A DNA stretch of 49,083 nt from Opitutus sp. (GTDB lineage Bacteria > Verrucomicrobiota > Verrucomicrobiia > Opitutales > Opitutaceae), in contig PNJQ01000021.1 of the NCBI GenBank assembly GCA_013821985.1, forward strand, positions 1-49,083, in the 5' to 3' direction. Below, in pieces: positions 8,100 to 16,031 of the stretch. A program made the position numbers and the translations under genes. A model generated the notes under the pieces. It did no database searches and was not told the DNA's origin. It saw only the letters and a list, made by a program, of their open reading frames with translations. The first letter of the stretch is position 1. Every line of letters starts with the position of its first letter.

Positions 8100-10160
8100 G
8101 TGAGCACGACTTCGCTCGGCGGGTCTTCGTGGCGGTGGCGCTGGATTCCGGCGCTCGCACTGCTCGTCGTCGCGTTTCATTTCTCACCGCTCGGGCGCAC
8201 GCTCGACCGCGGGTTCTTCGACGCCGCGAGCCGCCGTCCGCTGGCTGCGCCGGTCGCGCCGCCACCGTCGGCACTCGTGCTGATCGACGAGAACACGATG
8301 GATCGGCTCGGACGCGAACCTTTCGCCATGCGCTGGCCGTTTCCGCGCGCGGCGTTCGCGGCCCTGATTGTCGGACTCGAACGCGCGGGTGCGGAGAGGA
8401 TCGTCCTAGATCTCACCTTCTTCGATCAGTCCGAGTCGGCCGAACAGGACCTGCTGCTCGCTGGCACCGCCGCCGCCTCGCCCAAGGTCGTGCTCGGTCG
8501 CACGGCACAGCGCGGGCCCGTTTTTTGGACGAACGAATTCCGCCGCGCGCACGCCGCGCACTTCGCCACCGCGCGTGAGGGCGACGTGGAATTTCTCCCC
8601 GACGACGACGGCGTGGCGCGCCGCTACCGGGTGACCGGTTCGCTCGCGGCCGCCGCGTTGCCGCGACCGCCGACAAAATCCGGCGACGCACTCGTGCGCT
8701 GGCACGGCCCGCTGGAGTCGCTCGACCCCGCGAACGTCGCGCGACTCGCGGCCGCTCCGTTCATCGAGGCGGGCTGGCCAATGCTTGATCGGATGAGCCA
8801 GGCGGCGCCTGATTTTTCGCCGGACGCGCTGGCCGCGGCCCTTGCGCGCGAGCCGGAGTTGAGCGGCGGGTCGTTCGACCTCGTGCGCGGGCGCACCGTT
8901 TTCGTCGGCGCGAACGCCTCCGGCACCTTCGACGTGAAGCCGCTGCCCATCGGCCGGCTCGAGCCCGGCGTGCTGCTGCACTGGACCGCGTGGGCGAATT
9001 TGCGCACCGGCGCTTTCATTCGCGAGTCCGGCCACGCATTTGTCCTCGGCTTGGCGGCGCTGTTCGCCGCGCTGATTTTTCTCGCGGCGGCGCGGTGGCC
9101 GGGGGTCGGCGCACCGGTGACGGCGGCGCTCGGACTCGTCGTGCTCGCGGGCGTCGGCGCTTACGCGGCGTTGGCGGCGGGTTGGTTCCTGCCTCCGGCG
9201 ACGCCGGTGGCCGCGGTGCTGCTCACCTTGCTCGGTGTCGTGGCGGAAGGGTTTTGGCAGGAGCAGCGGCGCAAGCGAGAGATCCAGTCGATGTTCGGCG
9301 CCTATGTGGACCCGGGCGTCGTGGCGCAGCTCGTGCGCGATCCCGACTCCATCCGCCTCGGGGGCGAGCGCCGCGAGGCGACGGTGTTTTTCTCCGACCT
9401 CGCGGGTTTCACCGATCTGTCGGAAAAACTGCGCGACCAACCCGAGCGCATGGTCGAGATCGTCAACGCCTACCTCGAGGAAACGACCGAGCGGCTGCTC
9501 GACCACGGCGCCTACGTCGATAAATACATCGGCGACGCCGTCATGGCGGTCTTCGGCGCCCCGCAACCCTCGCCGCACCACGCGCGGGAGGCATGTTTCG
9601 CCGCGCTCGAGACGCAGCGCGCCCTCGTTGGGATCAACGCCCGCTACGCCGGCCCGACCGGCGTGACGCTCGCGGTCCGCATCGGTCTTAACACCGGCGA
9701 AATGATCGTCGGCAACCTCGGTTCCTCGCGGAAGAAAAATTACACGGTAATGGGCGACGCCGTGAACCTCGCCTCACGACTCGAGGGTGCGAACAAACAT
9801 TTCGGCACCGGCATCCTTCTCGGCGAGGAAACCGCGCGGCGCGTCCAAGGCGAATTCGCCACGCGTCCGCTCGCGCGTCTGCGCGTGAAGGGCAAGTTGC
9901 AGGCGATCGAGGTGCACACGCTGCACGGTGTGCCGGCAGAGTTGCCAGAGCACGAGCGCGCGTTCCTCACGCATTACCGCGCTGGCTACGACGCTTACTG
10001 TGCGCGCGCTTTCGACCGCGCCGCGGAAGAACTCGAGGCAGCCGATCGGCTGATGCCCGGCGACTTGACGACCCAGCGCCTGCGGGAAGAATCGCGCCGT
10101 TTTCGCACCACTCCCCCGCCCGACAACTGGGAACCGGTGCTCACCCTCGACTCCAAATGA
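8100..10160 (+). CDS. CHASE2-domain adenylate/guanylate cyclase
   Basis: This 686-aa membrane-bound class III cyclase makes a cyclic nucleotide in response to an extracytoplasmic signal. There is an N-terminal membrane anchor (about 14-29), then a CHASE2 sensor domain outside the membrane (about 40-300; PPSALVLIDENTMDRLG is typical). Three transmembrane helices lie between about 313 and 384. The cyclase domain (about 425-610) keeps both metal-binding Asp residues, Asp433 in FFSDLAGFT and Asp479 in YVDKYIGDAV, with the Lys of VDKY and NYTVMGDAVNLASRLE favouring ATP. A short helical tail follows. The start is GTG at 8100; the gene is divergent from the sigma factor. Its stop overlaps the ATG of the next gene (ATGA), so it leads a coupled trio. 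Confidence 0.9.
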   Translation: MSTTSLGGSSWRWRWIPALALLVVAFHFSPLGRTLDRGFFDAASRRPLAAPVAPPPSALVLIDENTMDRLGREPFAMRWPFPRAAFAALIVGLERAGAERIVLDLTFFDQSESAEQDLLLAGTAAASPKVVLGRTAQRGPVFWTNEFRRAHAAHFATAREGDVEFLPDDDGVARRYRVTGSLAAAALPRPPTKSGDALVRWHGPLESLDPANVARLAAAPFIEAGWPMLDRMSQAAPDFSPDALAAALAREPELSGGSFDLVRGRTVFVGANASGTFDVKPLPIGRLEPGVLLHWTAWANLRTGAFIRESGHAFVLGLAALFAALIFLAAARWPGVGAPVTAALGLVVLAGVGAYAALAAGWFLPPATPVAAVLLTLLGVVAEGFWQEQRRKREIQSMFGAYVDPGVVAQLVRDPDSIRLGGERREATVFFSDLAGFTDLSEKLRDQPERMVEIVNAYLEETTERLLDHGAYVDKYIGDAVMAVFGAPQPSPHHAREACFAALETQRALVGINARYAGPTGVTLAVRIGLNTGEMIVGNLGSSRKKNYTVMGDAVNLASRLEGANKHFGTGILLGEETARRVQGEFATRPLARLRVKGKLQAIEVHTLHGVPAELPEHERAFLTHYRAGYDAYCARAFDRAAEELEAADRLMPGDLTTQRLREESRRFRTTPPPDNWEPVLTLDSK

Positions 10161-10648
10161 GATTACCCCGCGCCTTCACCCTCGGCTGGCTCCTCGCCGG
10201 CCTCGCCTTGACCGCGCTCGCGTTCGAGGTCGGTGGCTCCGCGTGGACCAAGCGCGCCGAGACCGTGCTCCGCGCCGAACCCCGCGCGCTCGCCCCCGCC
10301 GCCGGCAAACTCGGCTACGGCCGCAAAGTGAAAATCCTCGAGGCGAAGGACGGCTGGCTGCGCGTCAGCGAAGGCGGCACCGAGGGTTGGGTCTTCGGCG
10401 GCAACCTCGCCCCCGTGAAGCCTGTTGAAAGCAAAGGCATGGACGGCGCGCCGATGTTCGCCAGCCAGACCAACGCCACCGCCGCGGCCCGCCCGCTCGC
10501 TCCGGCCGCGAACGACTACGCCGCCAGCCGGAACCTCGGCCAGGCGCGCGCCGATCTCGACTGGCTCCGCGCGCAAAACGCCGCCGTGACGTCCGCCGCA
10601 GTCGAGGAGTTCATGACGGAACAAAAGAAAGGGGAGTATCAACGATGA
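10157..10648 (+). CDS. Secreted SH3-domain protein
   Basis: 163 aa with a signal peptide (MRLPRAFTLGWLLAGLALTA), so probably periplasmic. Residues about 28-85 form a bacterial SH3 domain (SAWTKRAETVLRAEPRALA; KILEAKDGWLRVSEGG; EGWVFGGNLAP), a fold that often binds peptidoglycan or partner proteins. The C-terminal half is Ala-rich and then helical (DLDWLRAQNAAVTSAAVEEF). It overlaps the cyclase gene upstream and the M48 peptidase gene downstream by four bases each (ATGA), which points to one translationally coupled unit. An SH3 protein next to a metallopeptidase suggests a cell-envelope role; this is inference. Confidence 0.82.
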   Translation: MRLPRAFTLGWLLAGLALTALAFEVGGSAWTKRAETVLRAEPRALAPAAGKLGYGRKVKILEAKDGWLRVSEGGTEGWVFGGNLAPVKPVESKGMDGAPMFASQTNATAAARPLAPAANDYAASRNLGQARADLDWLRAQNAAVTSAAVEEFMTEQKKGEYQR

Positions 10649-11658
10649 GATCTCCGCTCACCGCCCGCTCTTTTACTCTCGTTGCGGTCGCACTCGGTTT
10701 TGCAACCGCGGCTACCGCCTTTGATCTGAACAAGCTGAACAAGGCGTTGGAACTCGCTGACCCGCTCAAGAAAGTCGTGAAGGGCATGGCCGGCATCGGC
10801 CCCGAGGAGGAAGCCGCGATCGGCGACTCGGTGGCGCTCGAGATCGTCGGCAAGTTCGGCCTCGTCCGCGACGAGGCCGTCACGCGCCGCGTCACACTCG
10901 TTGGCCGCACGCTCGCGCGCTACTCGGACCGTCCCGACCTCGCCTGGACATTTGGGGTGCTCGACTCGCCGACGGTGAACGCCTTTTCCGCACCGAGCGG
11001 CTACGTGTTTATCACGCGCGGTCTCTACGAGCTCGCGGACAACGACGACATCCTCGGCGCGATCCTCGGTCACGAGATCGCGCACATCACCGGCAAACAC
11101 GCACTGAAGATCGTCTCGCGCGGCGAATTTCTCTCGGGTCTCGCGGGCGGTGTCATCGCCCGCAGCAGCGACGCGAAGAAGACGGAAGCGCAACTCAAGC
11201 AGTTCAACCTCGGCATCGCCGAAGTGACGAAGACGCTTTTCGAAAAAGGCTACGACCCCGCGACAGAATTCGAAGCTGACAAAACCGGCCGCGCCCTCGC
11301 GGTCACGACCGGCTATGCCCCGGGCGGACTGCGCATCGCACTCCAGCGCCTCGCGCAACGCACCGGTGATCCGAAGAACCTCTTCCCCACGCACCCGCCC
11401 CTCGCCGACCGGCTCAAGCGCCTGCCCGCGGACAGTGTCGTTCTCGGCGGCGATACGAAAGCCGACGTTGGAGCGGCCAAGGATTCCGTGACCACCGTTC
11501 CCTCAGCTCCTCCTGCGGCCACCGCCGCCGCAGAGCGCCCCCTGGAAGGCAAAGCGCTGAAGGAAAAACTCGAGCGCGAGGAGGAAGCGGAATTTCTCAA
11601 GCAAGGCACGAAGCCGAAGAAAAAATCCAAGCAGATGTTCGACGACGACCAGAAGTAG
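10645..11658 (+). CDS. Secreted M48-family metallopeptidase
   Basis: This 337-aa zinc peptidase starts with a signal peptide (SFTLVAVALGFATAATAF). The HExxH motif is at His143-Glu144...His147 (LGHEIAHITGKHAL), and the third ligand is Glu208 in EFEADKTG, as in BepA/YfgC- and HtpX-like enzymes. No TPR repeats are present, so it is a short single-domain form like LoiP/YcaL. The C-terminal ~60 residues are low-complexity and charged, ending in a Lys-rich tail. A GGGGAG ribosome-binding site precedes the ATG, one of few clear ones here. It probably degrades misfolded envelope proteins; the exact substrate is unknown. It is the third gene of the cyclase-SH3-peptidase unit. Confidence 0.9.
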   Translation: MRSPLTARSFTLVAVALGFATAATAFDLNKLNKALELADPLKKVVKGMAGIGPEEEAAIGDSVALEIVGKFGLVRDEAVTRRVTLVGRTLARYSDRPDLAWTFGVLDSPTVNAFSAPSGYVFITRGLYELADNDDILGAILGHEIAHITGKHALKIVSRGEFLSGLAGGVIARSSDAKKTEAQLKQFNLGIAEVTKTLFEKGYDPATEFEADKTGRALAVTTGYAPGGLRIALQRLAQRTGDPKNLFPTHPPLADRLKRLPADSVVLGGDTKADVGAAKDSVTTVPSAPPAATAAAERPLEGKALKEKLEREEEAEFLKQGTKPKKKSKQMFDDDQK

Positions 11659-11660
11659 CC

Positions 11661-12161
11661 TTGGAAAACGAGTGCCACTTCTCGCCCGACCGCGTGCACC
11701 GCTACTCGCTCGTGCATCGGTGGAATCCGCTCTTCAGCGACCGGCTGATTATGTGGATCGGGTTGAATCCCTCGACCGCGGACGAGGCGCAGCTCGATCC
11801 GACGCTCACGCGCATCCGCAGCTTTTCGCAGCGCGAGGGCTTTGACGGATTCTGGATGGCCAACTTGTTCGGCCTGCGCACGCCGTATCCGGCGGAGATG
11901 ATGAAGGCGGACGATCCCGTCGGCCCGGAGAATGATGCTGCACTGCTCGCCGCGGCCGAGCGCTGTGAAAAAATCGTCGCGGCGTGGGGCGCGAGCGGCA
12001 TCTACCAAGCGCGGGCCGACGCCGTCGTGAAACTTTTCGCGGGACGCGAGCTGTGGTGTCTCGGCACGACGCAGGACGGCCACCCGCGTCACCCGCTCTA
12101 CGTCGCCGCCAAACAGCCGCTCGTGCGCTGGCAATCGGTGGTGCCGGCCGCAGCAAGCTAG
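11661..12161 (+). CDS. DUF1643 domain protein
   Basis: A 166-aa soluble protein with the DUF1643 signature: an aromatic N-terminal part (HRYSLVHRWNP), then IMWIGLNPSTADEAQLDPTL, and FDGFWMANLFGLRTPYPAEM. Near the end is WCLGTTQDGHPRHPLYV. DUF1643 proteins occur in many bacteria and phages and are of unknown function; the conserved NPSTA and Asp/His positions suggest an enzyme. The start is TTG at 11661, two bases after the peptidase stop; the next in-frame ATG would remove the NPSTA strand. It is probably co-transcribed with the peptidase, though a functional link is not obvious. Confidence 0.85.
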   Translation: MENECHFSPDRVHRYSLVHRWNPLFSDRLIMWIGLNPSTADEAQLDPTLTRIRSFSQREGFDGFWMANLFGLRTPYPAEMMKADDPVGPENDAALLAAAERCEKIVAAWGASGIYQARADAVVKLFAGRELWCLGTTQDGHPRHPLYVAAKQPLVRWQSVVPAAAS

Positions 12162-12199
12162 AGCCTCCAAAGCTGCTCGTGATATCCGCCCGCGTGGGC

Positions 12200-12259
12200 A
12201 GGTAGCCCGGCCTCTCCGAGGACGGGTTCAAGGCCGCGCCCGGAGGTCGCGGGCTACCT
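12200..12259. repeat. Palindromic repeat with AGGTAGCCCG arms
   Basis: Perfect 10-base arms AGGTAGCCCG (12200-12209) and CGGGCTACCT (12250-12259) enclose a GC-rich spacer. A degenerate relative of its right half is at about 38980-39003. The element occupies the gap between the DUF1643 gene and the tamB-like gene. The rest of that gap (to 12380) shows nothing clear. Confidence 0.7.
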
Positions 12260-12380
12260 CGTTGCAGACCCGCGAAGCGGCGGAGTTCGCTGCGGCGTCA
12301 CACGCCCGCGCTGGTAGGTCTTTGCCCCAGCAGCGAATTCTTGGCAACCGTCCGCCCGCGCGCTGGTCTTTTGAACACAG

Positions 12381-15300
12381 ATGCGAGCCGCGTTGAAGGT
12401 CATCCTTCTGCTCGCGGTGTTGCTGGCCCTAGGCCTCGCCACGCTGCCGGGCTGGCTGGGGCGTGCGCTCAAACCGGCCGGCGCGCGCTACGGCCTCACC
12501 TTTGAGCGTTACGAGCGCGTCGGCTACGCGCGGTTTGCACTCCTCAACGCCCGCTTCGAACGTCGCGGTCTCATTGTCACCGCGCAACGCGTCGTGCTCG
12601 ACTCGCCCTTGCCGTGGCTGCTGCGCCGTTCCGCGGCCGAGGCCGAAATCACCGGCTGGACTCTCACGCTGCTCCCCGCACGCAAAGACGCGAGCGCCCC
12701 CACAAACGCGCGCCCCGCCGCCCCTCGCGCCGTGCACGATCAACTCCAGCGTGCGCTCGCGCAGCTCCGCACTTGGCTGCCCCGCCTCACGGCGAAAGAC
12801 GGCACCATCAACCGGGGCGACTACGGCGTGGACGTCGCTTCTGCGCGCTGGGAAAACGGCACATTGCGCGCGAACGGCGCGCTGCCATCGGGTGACACCT
12901 TCACCGTCGAGTTCGAGGACACGGCGGACGAATTCGCCGCCACGCTGAAACTCCCGACCTTCGCCGCCGGCGCGCAGCTCGCGTGGAGCGGCGACGCCGT
13001 GCGCGCCACCGGCACGTGGTGGCAGCAACCGTTCGCCCTCGACGCGACATTCGGCGAGCGTGGTTGGATTCCCGCGAAAGCGCAGCTGCGCGCGGAGAAT
13101 TGGGACCTGCCCGCCGCGCAACTCAAACTCGGCGCGCAATTCTCCCGCGTGCACAGCAACGTGCGCGCGGACTGGGCCGCGGACCAATTCACCGTCGAGG
13201 CGCGCGCGGAAGCGACTCCCCTGCCCGACGCAAAAGTCCCGCCGCTGCAACTGACGGCCCGCGCGGAAGGCGATCGTGAACGCGTGCTCGTCCAGGCGCT
13301 GCACATCGCCGCGCCGTTCGCCCAGGCTGACCTCAGTGCGCCGTTGACGATCATCTACGACGGACGCGCGCCCGCCACGCCGGCCAAGCTCACGCTGCGC
13401 GCCGACCTCGCCCAGCAGCCGTGGCTGGCTGATGCGACCGGTCGGCTGGACGGCACGATCGAAATCGTCCCCGCGGTCGGCGAATCGCGCGGCAGTTTCG
13501 CGGTGCAACTCGCGGAGCTGCGCGCGGGAAAGTTCGCCGCGCGCTCGGCCGCCCTACGCGGCGACTGGCGCTGGCCCATCGTCAATCTCGCGCAACTCGA
13601 CCTCATGCTCGACGACACCAGCCGCGTCACCGGACGCGGTTCGCTCGACTGGCCGCAGCGGGAGTTGAGCGGCGTGCGCCTCGAGGCCGACGTCGCGTCG
13701 TCCGCGCTCGGGGCATTCTTGCCGCCCGGAATTTCATTCGCGCGCGCAACTGCGACCGTCGAGGCGGAGGGACCGCTGGAAGCGCCGCGGCATCACGGCG
13801 AGTTGCGCGCGACGCAAGTGCGCGCGAGCCGGTTGCGGCCGACCGATGTCACGGCGCAGTGGCAGGGCCAGGAGCGCGCGTTGCAGGATTTTCGCGTCAC
13901 CGCGCGCACCGGTGCCGCGGCGCTGCAAGCCGGCGGCTTGCTCGACGAACGCCGCGTGGAACTCCGCACGCTCACGCTCTCGCGCGCGGGGCGTGACACG
14001 CTGCGGCTCGTCGCTCCGGCCGAAGTGAGCTGGCGGCCGACGTGGAAAATCACCGGCGTGCGCCTCGAGGGCGACGCCAGCAGCCTCGCCCTTGATGCGC
14101 GTCTTGGAGCGACCCCGGCGTTCTTCGTCTCCGCGAATCAGTTGCTCTCCGACTGGATCGTCGACTGGTGGGAGGGCGCGGTGCCGCCCAGTCGCATCAA
14201 CCGGCTCGAGGCGCGCGGCGAGGTGCGCGACGGTGCGCTGGCATTCACTGCGTCACTCGATGCGACCGCCGAGTGGGAAGGCGCGTGGCTCAAGGCGCGG
14301 CTCGAGGCGCAGGGCGACCGTGCGGGCGCGCTCATTCGCCAGCTCGAACTCGGAGACGAACGGGGGCTCATGGCGTATGCCAATGGCCGCGTGCCGGCGC
14401 GGCTCGAGTGGGCGACTCAGCCGCGAGTGCAATTCGACGAGAATGCGCCGCTGGAGTTCGAGGCGTCGATCGCGCCCGACTCGCCGTTGTGGAAAATCGT
14501 CGGTGAAAAAACCGGCTTCACCCTCACGGGCGCGTCGATCGCGGCATCCGCCAGCGGCACGTTGCGCCAGCCGCGCGGGGTGCTACGGGCGGAGGCGGAA
14601 AAAATCTCGCGCGCCGTCGCAGACGACTCAGGCGCGGACAATTTTTCCGCGGAAATCACGGGACTGAACGCCGTGCTACATGCGGAACGCTCCGGCTTGC
14701 AGCTTGAGTCGCTCGCCGCGCATATCGCGGGTCAGCCGCTGCGCGCCACGGGGGCGCTGCCGATGGACGACGCCGCGTGGACCGCTCTCGTGCGCGAGCC
14801 GCAGACGTTCGACTGGGCGCGGGCGACCGCTCGCGTCACGGCGGAGCGCGTGGAACTCGCCGCACTCGCCCGCACGTTTCCGGCCCTGCCGTTCACCGCG
14901 GGCGTGATCGACGCCGATCTCGCGCTGGCACGCGGCGAGTTGACTGGCCACGCGCGGCTGCGCGACGGCGAGAGCCGGCCACTGCCCGGGCTCGGACGCA
15001 TGCTCGGGCTGAAAGCCGATCTCGGATTGCAGGGTCGCAAGATCGAGGTGCGCGACTTCGCCGCGGAACTCGGCGGCGAACCGGTGCGGCTGACTGGGAC
15101 CACCGAACTCACCGCGCGCAATCGACCGGTCTTCGACCTGCGCCTCGAAGGCCAGAATGTGCCGCTCGTGCGCCGGCCCGGATTGCTCGTGCGCACGAAC
15201 CTCGATCTTCGCGCGCAGACTCCTCTGCGCGGACCGACGCGCATCAGCGGCACGGTCGAGCTGCGCGATGCGCTCGTCATGGCGGACCTCGCCGCGATCA

Positions 15301-16031
15301 TTCCGGGCGGCCCGCGCGGCGCGGCGCGTCAGCCGCCGTATTTTTCAGTGCCGACGGAGCCGTTCGCGCGGTGGCCGCTTGATGTGCGCCTCGGTGGCGC
15401 GCGCGCGGTCCGCGTGCGCACGGCAGTGTTCAACGGCGTCGCGACGCCGCAGTTTCATCTTACCGGCACGCTCGGCGATCCGCGCGCGGTCGGACAGCTC
15501 GCAGTTGACGAGGGCCGCGTCATTTTCCCCTTCGCGAACTTCGCCGTGCAGCAAGGAACGGTGCGTCTGACGGAGGCAGATCCGACGCAACTGCGCCTCG
15601 CGGTGAACGCGGCGGCCAAGCGCATGGGCTACGAGTTGCGCATGGAGGCAGGAGGCACGGTCGCGTCGCCGACGCTAACGTTCTCCTCGAATCCGCCGCT
15701 GGAGTCGGCCGAAATCCTGTTGCTTGTCACAACGGGCCAGCCTCCCACGGACGAGTTGAACTCGCCCACGGGATCGCAGCGGCTCACGCGGCTCGGCACG
15801 TTTTTGGGCCGCGGCATTTTTCAGAATCTCACCGGCAGCGATGAGGAGCGGCTCGAGATCACGTCGGGCGAACAGGTGTCGCGCGAAGGCCGCGAGACTT
15901 ACCGCGTCGAATACAAGTTGCGCGAGAAGCTGTCGCTGACCGGGGAATACGACGAATACGACAATTACAACGCGGGCATCAAATACCGCCTCTACACGCA
16001 GGAGGGCGCGAAACGTGAAGAGCGGAAGTAA
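12381..16031 (+). CDS. TamB/YdbH-type AsmA-like envelope protein
   Basis: A 1216-aa protein with one N-terminal membrane anchor (about residues 5-25, LKVILLLAVLLALGLATLPG) and a very long beta-strand-repeat body. It ends in a DUF490/TamB C-terminal domain (about 880-1215; VRLTEADPTQLRLAVNAAAK; SAEILLLVTTGQPPTDELNS; TGEYDEYDNYNAGIKYRLYT). TamB-like proteins span the periplasm as a grooved rod, either helping outer-membrane protein insertion with TamA or moving phospholipids. The next gene encodes a BamA/TamA-family barrel and overlaps it by up to 17 bases, which is the classical TamB-TamA pairing, here in the order tamB then tamA. The ATG at 12381 places the anchor directly at the N-terminus. 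Confidence 0.88.
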   Translation: MRAALKVILLLAVLLALGLATLPGWLGRALKPAGARYGLTFERYERVGYARFALLNARFERRGLIVTAQRVVLDSPLPWLLRRSAAEAEITGWTLTLLPARKDASAPTNARPAAPRAVHDQLQRALAQLRTWLPRLTAKDGTINRGDYGVDVASARWENGTLRANGALPSGDTFTVEFEDTADEFAATLKLPTFAAGAQLAWSGDAVRATGTWWQQPFALDATFGERGWIPAKAQLRAENWDLPAAQLKLGAQFSRVHSNVRADWAADQFTVEARAEATPLPDAKVPPLQLTARAEGDRERVLVQALHIAAPFAQADLSAPLTIIYDGRAPATPAKLTLRADLAQQPWLADATGRLDGTIEIVPAVGESRGSFAVQLAELRAGKFAARSAALRGDWRWPIVNLAQLDLMLDDTSRVTGRGSLDWPQRELSGVRLEADVASSALGAFLPPGISFARATATVEAEGPLEAPRHHGELRATQVRASRLRPTDVTAQWQGQERALQDFRVTARTGAAALQAGGLLDERRVELRTLTLSRAGRDTLRLVAPAEVSWRPTWKITGVRLEGDASSLALDARLGATPAFFVSANQLLSDWIVDWWEGAVPPSRINRLEARGEVRDGALAFTASLDATAEWEGAWLKARLEAQGDRAGALIRQLELGDERGLMAYANGRVPARLEWATQPRVQFDENAPLEFEASIAPDSPLWKIVGEKTGFTLTGASIAASASGTLRQPRGVLRAEAEKISRAVADDSGADNFSAEITGLNAVLHAERSGLQLESLAAHIAGQPLRATGALPMDDAAWTALVREPQTFDWARATARVTAERVELAALARTFPALPFTAGVIDADLALARGELTGHARLRDGESRPLPGLGRMLGLKADLGLQGRKIEVRDFAAELGGEPVRLTGTTELTARNRPVFDLRLEGQNVPLVRRPGLLVRTNLDLRAQTPLRGPTRISGTVELRDALVMADLAAIIPGGPRGAARQPPYFSVPTEPFARWPLDVRLGGARAVRVRTAVFNGVATPQFHLTGTLGDPRAVGQLAVDEGRVIFPFANFAVQQGTVRLTEADPTQLRLAVNAAAKRMGYELRMEAGGTVASPTLTFSSNPPLESAEILLLVTTGQPPTDELNSPTGSQRLTRLGTFLGRGIFQNLTGSDEERLEITSGEQVSREGRETYRVEYKLREKLSLTGEYDEYDNYNAGIKYRLYTQEGAKREERK

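Noticed and set aside
8406-9581. 391-codon minus-strand frame opposite the cyclase gene
   Set aside because: Antisense of the conserved cyclase domain; Arg/His-rich, no domain.
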